From Tetradesmus obliquus (taxonomy: Eukaryota > Chlorophyta > Chlorophyceae > Sphaeropleales > Scenedesmaceae), in assembly GCA_030272155.1 (NCBI GenBank), contig CP126198.1:4030001-4094000 (forward strand): a DNA stretch of 64,000 nucleotides. Direction: 5' to 3'. Positions 1 through 12,100 of the stretch are shown in pieces (position 1 is the stretch's first letter; every line of letters starts with the position of its first letter). The notes beneath the pieces were generated by a model. The model ran no database searches, was not told where the DNA came from, and saw only the letters and a program-made list of their open reading frames with translations. Position numbers and translations under genes: made by a program.

Positions 1-566
1 GCCATGCTGTGGACACTGTACGACTAACGTCTACTGCTGCCTCATGCTCCGCTGCCCCACAATGCTGCGCTGCACGCTTCAGTGCAAGGCGATCCCCAGC
101 AGCCTGGGCGCTGAGGTGGCTGAGGCGGCAGCAGCAGCGCAGGGCGGCCGCGGCGGCATCGTGTTCAGTGTGGGCATGGCGCTGGAGGTGGGGCAGCGGG
201 ACAGGCTGGTGGCGCTGCTGAAAGAGCAGGTAGGAGAGAATATACTTGTGTAGTATGATGAAACAGTGCTTTCTTTGCTGCCGGCAGTTGTATCGCGCAG
301 CGCGTAGGCTGAAGCGCTGTCAAGGATTACTGCATGCAATCAAAAGATAGGGTTTGTGCGCCTGTTGTCCGTCAATGTGTTCAGCGTGGGCATGGCGTTG
401 GCGGTGGCCCAGCGGGACAGGCTGGTCACGCTGCTGAAGGAGCAGGTGAGTGGGGAGCAGAGGAAGCAGTGCCCACTTTGCCAGCTTGGATCGCTAACCA
501 CTTGTATGCTGCATCATTAATCTTGTGTTGATTCATTCCTGGCAAACCAAAACATGTGGGCTGTTA

Positions 567-622
<56 letters not shown>

Positions 623-2327
623 GTGTGCTGTGCATGGAGGTCAGCTCCACCATCCATGAGCCATCACAGCAGCAGGAGCGACGGCCGAAGAAGATGTCCA
701 TGTGAGCTGCCATTGTCTATACAAAAGCTGCAGCAGCAGAAGCAGGACATGCACAAGCAGCTGGTTTGCTGCAGCTGGTGATTGCTGGCTCTCTGCATGC
801 CAGCAAGCAACAGCAAGACATGCACACGCTGCGCAGCATTGTTGCTGCAGCTGCTGTTTGCAATCTGCGTGTCTGTGTGTAGGGAAGATGTCCATGTGAG
901 CTGCCAATGTCAATGTGGCAGCAGCACTAGTACCAGCATCAGCAGGATATCCATAGCCAGCTTCCTTGTTGCAGCTGGTGGTGGCACTCGTGTGTGTCAA
1001 ATGCCAGGTCCGGCGACGTCACTGGCAGCTGTGCAACTTACTACAACGATCGCAGCTTTCACAAATGCATTGCATGCGTATACATTCTCACAAACGCCTT
1101 CTAAATAGGCACATGCCGCTGCTGCTGCTGCCACAGGGGCGCCATGCCCCAGTCCTACCACAAGCAGCCGCTGCCCCTCTCCAAGACCACCCCAGCCTCC
1201 GCTGCACGGCCCAACCCTCTGGCCTTCACAAAGTCCACACCCTCGCTGCAAACAACCAGCACGCCAGCCACAGGCGCAGCAGCAGCAGTCAGCAGCAAGC
1301 CACCTTCCGGCCGCACGCAGCAGCGCAGCCGCCTGGATGCTACCACACCTGTGCAGGGTGCAGTAGCAGCAGCAAGGCATGCTGCTGTGCTGCCTACTGA
1401 GGCTGCTGCTGCTGCAACAGCAGCAGCTGCTGGTGCAGATGCAGCGCAGGCAGCACTTGCAGCCACCACACCTGTGCCTACTGCTGCACAAGCTGTAGCA
1501 GCAGGCGGTGCTGCAGCTGCTGTGGCGGCAAGCGAGCAGCAGCAGCTTGGCAGCGACTCGCAGCTGCTGGCAAATCTGGATAGCATTGCTGCTACTGTGG
1601 AGCGCGGGAAGGGGTCAGGGTCTAGGCGGCCGGGCCGCCAAGTGGTGGACTCTCAGGAGGCTGCAGCAGCAGTGGAGGCAGCAGGAGGTTCTGCTGCTGC
1701 TGGGGTTAGCAGGGAAGCAGCAGCAGGGCCAGTAGTGCAGCGCGGCAAGCGGCAGCCGGCTAGGGGTGCGGCAGCAGCAGCAGCAGAGGCAGCACAGGAG
1801 GACCAGCAGCAGCAGCAGCAGATGGAGGTTGATGCTGATGGTTGGGAGGCTGATGTTGAGCTGCATGAGCTGGATGAGGAGGCTGCTGCTGCTGCAACTG
1901 CTGCTGCTGCTGACAAGGCTCAGCAGGAGCAGCCCAGCAGGACACGTGCTGCTGCTGCAACAGCAGCAGGCACAGACAGTGCACAGGAGGGCGATGACAA
2001 GCAGCAGCAGCAGCAGCAGCCTAAGGGCAAGGCTGCTGCTGCTGCTAAGCCGCCCGCAGCCAAGCCGCCGCTAGGCAAGGCAAAGCCTATGACCAAGCAG
2101 CAGAAGGCAAAGGCGGCAGCAGCAGCCAAGAAGCAGCAGAGGGCTGCTGCTGCTGCTGCGAGGCATGATGCCACACAGGACTCTATTGAGGACCCTGAGC
2201 TGCCTTCACTGCCCCCTCCAACAACAGCAGCATCACCACCTCACAAGCCTGCAGATACAGCAGCAGATGGCAACACAGCAGCAGATGGTGCAGCAGCCAT
2301 GCCAGGGTGGATGAGTACTGGCAAAGA

Positions 2328-2360
<33 letters not shown>

Positions 2361-5300
2361 TGGGGCTGTGACCACACCCTTTGGCAGCCGCAGGGGCAGG
2401 GGCCTGGGGGCCACCACTCCCTCTCCTGAGCCCTCTGGAGATGGTGCAGCAGCAGCACCAGCAGCAGCAGCAGCAGGCAGGGGCGCTGCTGCTGCTGCTG
2501 CTGCTGCTGCTAGCAAGAAGCTTACAGCAGGGGGTGGTGCTAGGGGTGCCGCCGCTGCTGCTTCATCTGGTGAGAGTGGCGGTGTGGGTGGCCGGTTGGC
2601 AGCTGGTACTCCAGGCACAGGCAAGCGTGCAAGCAGGCTGACTGCTATGGGGGCACTGGGCAGGAGCCCTGCCAAGGCACCAGCAGCAGCAGCAAAAGCA
2701 GCTGCAGCAGCAGGGGATGGTGAGAAAGAGGGTGAGGGAGAAGCCAGGGCTGCAGCAGAGTATGCTTTCCCAGTAAGTGGTGATGAGCAGGAGGAGACAA
2801 GTGAGGGTGGTGCAGCAGAGGTGCCTGCTGCTGCCGGTAAGCAGGGCAAGAAGCAGCAGGCAGCAGCAGCAGCAGCAAAGGGCAAGGAAGGCAAAGCAGC
2901 AGCCTCAGGCAGGGGCAGGGCTGCTAGCAAGTCAGCAGCAGCAGCAGGGGAGGATGGTAAGGATGCTGTGGAAGCAGACCACATCATGGGCAGCAACTTT
3001 GAGTTTGGTGCTGCTGAGGAGTCCGGGTCAGAAAGCGGCGATGAGTCAGCAGGCAGCGACGAGGACTTTGCTGCTGCTGCTAAGCCCAGCAAGCGTGGCG
3101 GCAAGGCAGCTAGCGGCAGGGGCAAGGGAGCTGCGGCAGGCAAGGGTGGAAAGAAGGGAGGCAGGGCTGCTGCTGGTGGCAAGGCTGCAGCTGCAGGTGG
3201 CAAGCAGCTGGCTGGCAGCAAGAGGAAGAAGGCAGACAAAGCAGCAGCAGCAGCAGCAGCAGGTGATGAGGATGTGATTGCGGGCACTCTGGAAGACGCA
3301 GAGGAGCAGCAAGATGCGGCAGCAGCAGCAGCAAAGCAGCCGCGCAAGCAGGGCCAAGGCAGCAAGCACGGCAGGGCTGCTGCTGCTGCTGGTGAGGGCA
3401 GTGATGGTGAGGGCCAGGGGGGCAGCCAGCAGGAGGAGGCTGTTGCTGGCGGCAGGCGGCCGTCACGTGCTGCCAAGGGCAAGGTGGGGCGCGGGTGCTG
3501 CATAATTGTTTTTGTGGTGTGATGTTGCACATGTTGAGCTGTTGCTGCGTCAACTTTTAACCGGTGGTGTGGATGTGGAGGTGTGCTGGCAGTTTTGCAG
3601 CTTGCTCGACACATCATTGCCGCCTCCTTACTACGCCTGCTGGCTTGGCATGTCACTGTCCCTTGCCCTGTATCATCCAACGCACCTCCCTGCCCTGCCC
3701 TGCCTGGCTTGTTGTGCTGCCTCTGTGGTACTGCCTTCACCCTTTTAGGCCATGCAGGCGATGCAGCAGCAGCTGCATGACGGTGGCACACAGGCGGCAC
3801 TCAACCTCACCCCACTGCAGCCAGACAACAACACATCAGCAGCAGCAGCAGCAGCTGCCACAGGCTTGGAGGGCCTTGAGCAGGATGAGCAGCCAGCAGG
3901 TTTCGATGCAATGGACGAGGATGCGGAGCCTGCTGCTGCTGCTGGTGGTGGTGGTGGTGATGGTGATGGAGGCTTCTCAGGGTTTGCTGTTGGTGGTGCT
4001 GGTGGTGGGCTGGCTGAATCTCCAGGTAAGTCAGCAGCATGCAGCTGCTGCTGCTGTTTTCTGTTGCGCACATGCGCGTCTACTGCGTGTACCGCACAAG
4101 CGATTTTGCCAGTGCTGGAGGCTTCCCAGGGTTTACTGCTGGTGGTGCTGGTGGCATGCTGGGGGCTGCTGGGCAGCAGCAGGCTCGCGGGCTGGCTGAC
4201 TCGCCAGGTGAGGCGGCAGCATGCAGCTGCAGCCACCTTGGTTGTATACTGTATCACATCAGCGCGTACAGTTGCACAAGTCAGTGTGCTGCTGGCGTGT
4301 ATGCAGTGTGCTGTTCATCAATCAGCGCTTCCCGAGGATCCTGTTCGATTGCATGCTGCTGCTGCTGCTGCTGCTGTGTTTCTTTTTTTAACACCGCAGG
4401 CGCATCTGATGACGAGGCTGGATTTGAGCAGCAGCTGGCAGCGCTGGCGGCTGGCAAGACCGCAGGCAGGAGCAGCGGCCGCGGCCCTGCCACTGCAGTG
4501 GGCCTGGCTGCTGCTGACATCACGCCAGAGACACTCAAGGTGAGCTGTGCCCAGCAGCTGTCAGCAGTGTGGGTGCATGTTTGCTCGCCATGTAGTGAAA
4601 CGCAGCTGGCATTCTGTGTTGCAGCTTCTCTGCAGCAGCAGAGGTTGTGCACCATGCTGAGCCAGCGTTGGTGGACTGCGTCTGCACATCAACACATCAC
4701 GGCGAGCCAACGTCTACCACCTGTGGATGCTGCCCTGCTGTAATGCTGTGCCCTGATCCTGCTGCTGCTGCTGCTGCTGCTGCTGCCATGCTCTGCTGCT
4801 GGACGGCTGCACTGCATGTCATGCACTGCTGCCTTGCAGATCGACACCAGCAAGGTCTACGTCCTGAAATTCCTGCTAATCCTGCTGCTACTACTGCCTT
4901 TCTCTGCTGCTGACGGCTGCACTGCATTTCACCTGCTGCTGCCTTGCAGATCGACACCAGCAAGGTGGCCAAGCGGCTGGCGCTGACAGCTGCAGCAGAC
5001 ACCAGGAAGCCCGCCGGCACTGCTGCCAACGCAGCAGCAAGCGCCGCCGCTGCTGCTGCTGCTCCTCAGCTGGGCACATCACTGCTGGGCCTGCAGCTTG
5101 GTGGTGGTGCGGCACGTGGCAAGCAGGCCAAGTCCGCTGCTGCTGCAGCAGCTGCAGGGCCAGATCAGTTCAGGCTGCCAGGCCTGAGCAGCAGCCTCAC
5201 AGGGGCGCCCGCTGCTGCTGCTGCTGCTCCAGGCGGGCTGCTGCTGGGCGGCGCTGGCAGCAGCAAGGCGGCAGCAGCAGCGCGGGGTGCGAAGGCTCGC

Positions 5301-7166
5301 CAGGCTGCCGCTGCTGCTGCTGGGCAGTACTCTGACAGTGATGAGGATGAAGATGTTGCAGCAGCAGCAGCAGATCAGGGGTGGGGCAGCTTGGCTGCTG
5401 CTGGAGGCAGGCGTGGTGGTGGTGGAGGCGGCAGGGGTGCTGATGCTGCGGCGATGGCTCAGCTGCTGTCGGCATTCAAAGGAGATGACGATGGGTGCGT
5501 GGGGGCTGCTGCCATTGGCTGTGCACGCGTACTGCTACTTCTTGCTGTGTTTGGAGGGATTGGTAGATGGTGGAACGGCTTTGTAGGCATGCTGCCACAT
5601 GCTTTTTTGGACTTTGGCAGATGAAATCATTGTGGTTCTGTGCAGAGCAGCAGATAGGTGGTCCAGTTCATGACCTCGGCTTCTTCGTCTCGGGTGGCTG
5701 GGTCATGAACTAGACCACCCTTCTGCAGTTTGTCTGCTTGTGGTATATCCCGTTTGCTTTGAATGGGGTGCAAATGTATCTGATAAGAATGCATGTTGGC
5801 TGCCATGTGAATTTCGCATGTCGCATTGCTCATCAACATTCCTCAGGTTCAGCTGCTGTGGCTGCCTATTTACACTGCTGAACTGCTGCTGGTGCTGCTG
5901 ACATTGTTACTGTTGCAGTGATGACGATGCTGACATGGAGATGCTGCAGGCGTTGCTGATGCGCGCCTTCAAGTCCAAGCAGGCCAAGAAGAAGCAGCGC
6001 CAGGCGGCGCTGGTCAAGGTGGGCACGGCAGCTGCCGCAGTGCCGCATCACAATCGCATGCTGTATGTGTGGTTTGCTGCAGCTTGCTGTGCTGCTGCTG
6101 CTCCTATGTGGCTGTCATCCCTGCCTGCTACCTTGTGTTACTGTCCAGGCGGCTGTCAGCTCTGTGCAACCTGTGTAAGACGTTGTGGCATTGGTGGTAC
6201 TTTTCAGGCGGTGCGGCCACTGGACACTAAAGCTCCTCTCACGCGCAAACACTGTGCAAACCCGTAAATAAATAATGCACTGTTGCAGAAGGTGCGTAAG
6301 GCCGTAGGGGCGCGTCTGGTGGCGTGTGAGGAAGCCATAAGTGTGCTTCTGCATGCTTGACAGAATCTCAATGATGAACTTGCCACATCAACAACTGCAG
6401 GAGGTGCACGAGGCTGTTGCGGCGCGCCTGGTGGCGCTGGAGGAGGCCATGAACTCAGAGCTGAGCGAGCTGGCTGCAGCTGGGCAGGCGCAGCTGGCAG
6501 CCCTCAGCCGCGTGCTGGGTGACAAGATGGGGGCCATTGCTGAGCTCAAGGCGGCGTTTGAGGGCCAGCTGAATGCCGCCTGGCAGGACTATGGGGAGGC
6601 ATACGGCCAGCTGGCTGCTGTGCAGGAGGTGAGGCGTATGTGGGGGCGTGTGGGTGTTGGTTATGGTGATGGTGGGATGGGGTGGGGGAGTAAGCCTTCA
6701 GATGGCTTGTTGGCTACTATGCAAAGGTGACTTGCTGCCGCTGGTACGCCTCAGTGCTTAGCACTGGCAAGAGGTGAGGGGCCAAGTGGCGTGTGGAAGC
6801 CTGCAAGTGGCTCAAGTGTTCAGTTTGGGACAGCTGCCGTAAGCTTGGTAAAATTTCATTGTACAACAGTGTGCACCATGATCATGTACAGCTGCATCCT
6901 GCTTGCACCTGCCGCCAGACCTCCCATCCACCCGCACACCATCCGCCCTCTCGTCCTCACCCTGCTGCTGCTGCTGCTGCCGCCAGGAGGTGCGCTCCCA
7001 GGGTGAGCGGAAGCGTGCGTCCTTCAAGCGCAAGCTGGCAGCACTGCAGCAGGAGGCGGCACAGCTGCTGGCGGGCACTGAGGCCAAGGTGGCGCGCATG
7101 AAGGGCGGGGGCGGCGGTGGTATGCCGCCCGCAGTGGCAGCCATGCTGCAGGCGTTGGGCGCGTAA
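1..7166 (+). CDS. Ala/Gln-rich protein with C-terminal coiled coil, possible ASY3-like meiotic axis protein (5' partial)
   Basis: Exons read from the sequence: one ending at 229 (its start unresolved), then 622-701, 1137-3483, 3749-4025, 4121-4207, 4400-4539, 4950-5494, 5919-6018, 6401-6628 and 6987-7166, with the stop at 7164-7166. From 622 on, all phases agree and give 1,328 codons. The 4121 acceptor is GAG rather than CAG and is the least certain. The large exon is low-complexity Ala/Gln/Lys/Gly with acidic patches. The last exons encode MEMLQALLMRAFKSKQ, then a long heptad-like helix from EVHEAVAARLVALEEAM to TEAKVARMK, ending in a Gly run and LQALGA. The helix spacing and the RAS-basic segment recall, from memory, the C-terminal coiled coil of plant ASY3, an axis partner of HORMA proteins. 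That identity is inference; an unrelated coiled-coil protein is possible. The true start lies upstream of the window or in an exon I cannot define. Confidence 0.6.
365..445 (+). repeat. Second copy of the exon ending at 229
   Basis: The stretch encoding FSVGMAL.V.QRDRLV.LLKEQ at about 154-229 occurs again at about 370-445, followed by its own GT donor (GTGAGT against GTAGGA). Both copies end in phase 0. It could be an alternative exon or a dead duplicate. Confidence 0.75.
558..620 (+). repeat. (CTG)n run ending at a splice acceptor
   Basis: About 50 bases of pure CTG repeat fill the intron's 3' end and lead into CCAG at 618-621, just before the exon at 622. The repeat takes the place of a polypyrimidine tract. 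Confidence 0.8.
880..906 (+). repeat. Copy of the 3' end of exon 622-701
   Basis: The 20 or so bases around the donor at 691-707 (GAAGATGTCCATGTGAGCTG) recur at about 887-906 within the following intron. Confidence 0.65.
4836..4856 (+). repeat. Copy of an acceptor and exon start
   Basis: CCTTGCAG plus the codons for IDTSK at about 4834-4856 are repeated exactly at 4942-4966, where the real exon (4950-5494) continues. The upstream copy is followed by GTCTAC and would give a 15-nt exon, so it is probably a relic. Confidence 0.65.
5657..5719. repeat. Intronic inverted repeat (hairpin)
   Basis: Two 19-base arms, 5657-5675 (GGTGGTCCAGTTCATGACC) and 5701-5719, are reverse complements apart from one G:U-compatible position, and are separated by a 25-base loop. 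The hairpin lies in the intron between the exons ending at 5494 and starting at 5919. It could be a structured intronic RNA or a small inverted duplication. Confidence 0.75.
6285..6345 (+). repeat. Degenerate copy of the start of exon 6401-6628
   Basis: TTGCAG followed by about 50 bases (AAGGTGCGTAAGGCCGTAGG...) matches the acceptor and first codons of the exon at 6401 (CAG/GAGGTGCACGAGGCTG) with scattered changes. It sits in the upstream intron and helps confirm the chosen acceptor. Confidence 0.7.
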
Positions 7167-7850
7167 GCGTTATGTCATACGATGACCGCTTGAGCAACAT
7201 GAAAGTTTATGAGAGATAGTTTAAGTGATTACACTACGGCAAATGGATGTTTGCAAGTGGTGTTGTGTGGTTGTGGCTGCCCCAGTGGCAGGCTGCTGGC
7301 CAGCACTGAGGCCAAGGTGGCGCGCATGAAGGGCGGCGGCGGTGGTGGTATGCCGCCCGCAATGGCAGCCATGCTGCAGGCGCTTGGGGCATAAAATGCT
7401 GTACGTTCCGACGCCCGCGTGAGCTTGGCTGTGTGAGCAAACTTTGAGGAAGAGAAATACTTAATGTGACACACACCCCGGCGTTTTGCTGTTTGGAAGC
7501 TGTACAGCTCAACACATGTGCTGGGTGGTGGTGGCTGCCCCAATGGCCAGCTGCTGGCGGGCACTGAGGCCAAGGTGGCGCGCATGAAGGGTGGGGGCGG
7601 GGGTGGTATGCCGCCCGCAATGGCAGCCATGCTGCAGGCGCTGGGGGCGTAAGCGTCATGCCATACGAAGACCGCTTGAGCAGCATGAGCATGTCTCTTT
7701 GGGCCAAGATTTGAGAGAAAGGTGTGAATTGATTACACTACTTAAATTGGATGTTTGCAAGTGGTGTTGGGTGGTGGTGGCTGCCCCAATGGCCCAGCTG
7801 CTGGCCAGCCCTGAGGCAGCCATGCTCCATATGCTGGGGGCGTGATCTTC
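7167..7850 (+). repeat. Three decaying tandem copies of the terminal exon and 3' flank
   Basis: The segment encoding LLA.TEAKVARMKGGGGGGMPP..AAMLQALGA plus stop recurs at about 7291-7394 and 7549-7652, and in shortened form at about 7785-7845. The spacers are also related: ATGTTTGCAAGTGGTGTTG occurs at 7247 and 7751. The gene's own stop is at 7164-7166, so these copies lie in the 3' UTR or are extra terminal exons usable by alternative splicing. Confidence 0.85.
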
Positions 7851-8687
7851 ACAGCAGTGCTGCACCAGAACTGGATTGCTGCTCCAGCATGAGCGTGTTC
7901 TCTTGAAGCTCCAGCAGAAGTTTGTGCCGTAAGCAGCAGGCAGACGGCACACGGCTGTGATTAGTGCATGCCCCATGCGTGTGCGGTAACATCTATGAAT
8001 ACTGATGATCATCGTGTTACCATCAGAACCATATGGTTCTGCCATGCATGGCAACACGCTTCCGCCTCCTTCAAACAAAGCACCACTGAACACCACAGAG
8101 CTGCGGTGGCACAACAAACAAACCAGCAATCCCCCAGACGCAGTACGCGGCAAACACTGTTTGCGCTGCGCGCAAGCACGCATGTGCGTCCCGCACCAGA
8201 GAGTCTCTACCCCCAATTCCAATGAAGGCTGCGCTTCAATCCCAAGGCACAGCTTCCCCTGCCTACAACACTACAACCCTGACCCAGGACTCCACATTGG
8301 ATCAGCTATTGGTACACACTCTGCCCCTTCTGATTGGGTTCCCCATTTGTCATCGTCAGTTTCACAATTAATCCAGTGCAATGACGCCATCAGCCCCTCA
8401 CCCCCATTGGGTCAGGTGGAGGAGCAAGCACTGCATTGCGTCTGCCTATTTCAGCAGAACACAGCTGAGCTGCGCACACCGCAAGCAGCAACTGCTGCAC
8501 TATCCAACTGCATCAATATCCAGCCGGGTTTGTAAGCAGGCAGCTTGCAAACAGATGCCTGCACAATCCTCCCAGTTTGCACGCTTTCACCAGCCACACC
8601 AACAAATGTGCAACTTGCCACAACATCAGCTCTGCACCTGCCGGACAGCAAGTCGCTCTACCATCTGCTCAGCAAGCACACACGCGG
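7851..8687. other. Intergenic, no feature seen
   Basis: No exon, repeat array or recognisable motif was found in this stretch between the 3' copies and the minisatellite. Confidence 0.5.
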
Positions 8688-8852
8688 GCCTCATACTTCC
8701 GGTTTGAAGGCCTCACACTTCCGGTTTGCAGGCCTCACACTTCCAGCTTGCAGGCCTCACACTTCAGCTGGCAGGCCTCACACTTCCGGTTTGCAGGCCT
8801 CACACTTCCAGCTTGCAGGCCTCACACTTCCGGCTTGCAGGCCTCACACATG
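8688..8852. repeat. 22-bp minisatellite
   Basis: About seven copies of a unit close to GCCTCACACTTCCGGTTTGC follow head to tail. They alternate between CCGGTTTG, CCAGCTTG and CCGGCTTG versions, and one copy is shortened. They lie 3' of the sulfatase gene. Confidence 0.85.
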
Positions 8853-8914
8853 TCGATGTCTTCTGCGTCAAAGGGAGAGAACATGCTCTCCATCACGCCC
8901 TGGCCCTCAGGCCT

Positions 8915-8949
<35 letters not shown>

Positions 8950-9104
8950 GGCAGCAGCACGGGTAAGCTACTTGGCACGACAACTAACGCCTGATGCACC
9001 CACGCCATTATAATGTTAGTGTGTCCTCATACATAGCTGCTGCTCATCACATGCATGTCTCGGCTTGACTCGAACCTGTCAAAAAAATATCAACCACATC
9101 CGCA

Positions 9105-12100
9105 TCACACGCACCACTTGTATCTGCTGCGCAGCGTTGCAAAAAGGTTGCCGATCGGGTTCTGCCCAGGCTGCAGCGGCAGCAGGGACTCCATCTTTGG
9201 TGCTGGTGTGGCCACAGGCGCGCCGTGTGTGTCAAGGCCTGGGGGTGGCTCTGACAGCACAGGGTCTGGCGCTGGCACTGCAAGCAGCGAGTTGTCATTG
9301 TTGTCACTGTTGACAGCGTTTGGTGCACTGCTTGTGCCTGTTGGAGCCCAGTGCTCTGGTGTCGGTGGCAGGAAGGCTGCTGCTGACAGGGCAATGGGTG
9401 CAGGTTTGATTGGGGGACCCTTGGGCACTGCGATGACGTCATCACTGCTGTCTTTGCTGCTGCTGCTGCTGCTGCTGCTGGTTGTGGTGGTAGTAGGTGT
9501 GGTGGCGCTGCTGCTGCTGCTGCCGGAGAGATCTGTGCCTGGTGCAGCAGTCCTCAAGCCAGACTTAGCGCTGCTGGGGAGGCTCCTTGCAGCAGCAGCA
9601 GCAGCACCACTACCTGCTGGCTTCCTTGGCACAGCTGCTGCTGGCGCCTTCCTGCTGCCACGGCTGGCAGGCTTGGCAGTGGCTCCAGTGGCGCGGCCAG
9701 CAGCGGCGGCGGCGGCTGCGCTGTTGCTGTTCTTCCCGGCTGGGCGGCTGCTGGCTGCAGTGCTGCTGCCTGGCGCTGGCTTGCTTCTGTTGCTGGGCTT
9801 GTTGGTGCTTGGCTTGGCAGTGCTGCTGCTGCCTGGCTTGCTGCTGCCAGCCTTGCTGCTGGTTGCTTTAGTTGTTGCTGCTGTAGCAGCCTTCACAGCA
9901 GCAGTGAACGTCTGTGGGTCCACTCCAGGATCCGGGTTATCAACAAGCACCTCGCCTGCTGCTGCGCGGCGCGTGAAGCGGATGTTTGCAAAGTGCTTGA
10001 ACACTGGGGCCCCTGGGCTGGCACTGTTCAGCAGCTCTAGGCAGGCCTCTGTGCTGTCATCTCCTGAGGCTGGCAGTTTGATGCTGCCGATGAGCTGACC
10101 ACGCATGACAGAGCTCTGCAGGGGTGGATGAGGATGCGACGTGTGGGTGGGGGGTGGGGGAAAGGACAGCAGAACCGCGTGAGGTGAGTCAAGTCGGAGA
10201 GGGATGTGGTATTCAGTGATAATGTATGTGCAGCTGGGGCAGCAAGTAGCTGAGTGCTTGGCGACGGTAGTTGTGCAGCATTCTGTGCAGTTGCAGTACC
10301 CGTGCCTGTGTCAGTGCTGCATGCTATGCAAGTGCAAAAGCAGCGTTCTCATTGTATAAAGCTGGTAGGCCTCACCACTGCCGGCAGTGTGGCGGTGATG
10401 GAGTGTGCGCTGCCATCTATATCCAGATCTGAAAATGCGACACATGCGTAAGTGACCAGCCAAACAGGCTCCAGCAAGCAGCTGACATGCACATATCACG
10501 CTAGGCAACCAAAGAAGCAGTGTTCTTGTGTAACGCTGGCATGCCTCACCACTGCCGGCAGCGTGGTGGTGATGAAGGGTGCGCTGCCATTTGAAGTGCG
10601 GCACATGATTAACTGACCAACCAAACATACCACATTCCGCAAAGCAGCTGACAGTGCACCTGTCGTCTCAGGCGGGCAAGCATCAAAATGCAAGCTGTTC
10701 AACCAGAAACAAAAACCAGGCGGGCCTCACCACTGCCGGCAGCGTGGTGGTGATGAAGGGTGCGTTGCCATCCTGTATGGCCTTGTAGGTGCCTATGGCC
10801 AGCCTGAACACCGCCCACTGCTTGGAGGTGTAGAACATGGTGGCGTCATACGAGCCGCCAGTCAACACCTGCAGCACACAAGATTGCACACAGCATGCGA
10901 CAGCAAAGACGGCTGGTTGGCTGCAGTGTGCACAAACCGCTGCTGTTGGTCATAAGTGCTTGATGGTGTAAAACATGGTGGCGTCATACGAGCCGCCAGT
11001 CAACACCTGCAACGCACAAGATTGCACACAGCATGGCATAGTAACGTCCGGTGGCCAGCTGCCGTGTGTGACAGATAGCTGCTGTTGGTATCAACCTGGT
11101 TGGGTCAGCTACAGGGCGTGACACCGGCAGTGCCAGTATGGCACGCAAGGTTAGCCTGGACAAGCACTGATGCAAAACTAACTCACAAAAGCATGTGAGG
11201 CACAACCATGAACTGGAATCAGGGTGGCATAGAATCAGGTGTCAGCCGCCCATCTTGAACCACAAAGCACATGCGCTCGCCGAGCGCCCTGAAGCCGATT
11301 GCAGACACATTGAAGTTGGCCGCTATATGGCGAAGTTTCAATTGTAGTTGGCGTGCTGCAGGGTTTGGCAGACACCCACCTTGGCTTTGAAACACATGCG
11401 GTCACCGGCAGCCCTGAAATAGTTCACCAACAGTCTGAAGCTGGCAATTCATCAGCTGCGGCTGGTGAGCTGCAGGGTTTAGCAAACACCCACCTTAGTC
11501 TTGAAGCACATGCGGTCGCCGGGCGCCCTGAAGCCAGCCGCGCCGTTGGCCAGCAGAGTGATGTTGCCAGGCGTGCGCTCGTGCGCGCCGTCAGCCAGCA
11601 TGTTAGTAACGCGCCACTTGCCCATGCCCAAGTAGTAGGTGGGCTTGGTGAAACTGGAGGAGTCAGCCACTAGGGACTGCCACCAGGCGCGTGCTGCATT
11701 GCTCATGATGTTTGCTAGGGTGGATGCCTGCGGCTCTGGTACTTCGTTGCAGGGTAGCTCGACGTGTGACTCGTTTTGGAACCTGCACAGCAGCAGCAGC
11801 AGCAGCGGTGGCGGCGGCAGCAGCATTTTGAGAAGAGATGGGGCATGCTGCTTTGCTCTGCGCCCGTCACGGCAGATAGTGTGGCCAATAACTTTCGTCC
11901 TACCTACTGTCCATGATTGCCCGATCCGACCTGTTCACATTAGACCCTTAGTCAGCCGCACCTGTACACCTTGCCGGTGGCGCCCAGCCATGTGTACTGC
12001 TGTGCTTTCTTTCCTCTAATACTTGTGCTGCCCCCCTCACCTGTACACCTTGCCTGTGGCCCCTAGCCACTTGTACTCGCGGTGCCTCACAGCGATGCAG

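Noticed and set aside
2241..3800. 519-codon minus-strand frame opposite the Ala/Gln-rich exon
   Set aside because: It is the antisense of CTG/GCA-rich coding sequence; the plus strand has matching splice phases on both sides.
8688..8852. CRISPR-like array
   Set aside because: The 22-bp units are directly adjacent with no spacers, and the DNA is eukaryotic nuclear.
9055..9095. tRNA-like GGTTCGAGTC box on the minus strand
   Set aside because: No cloverleaf can be built; a T run lies where the anticodon and D arms should be.
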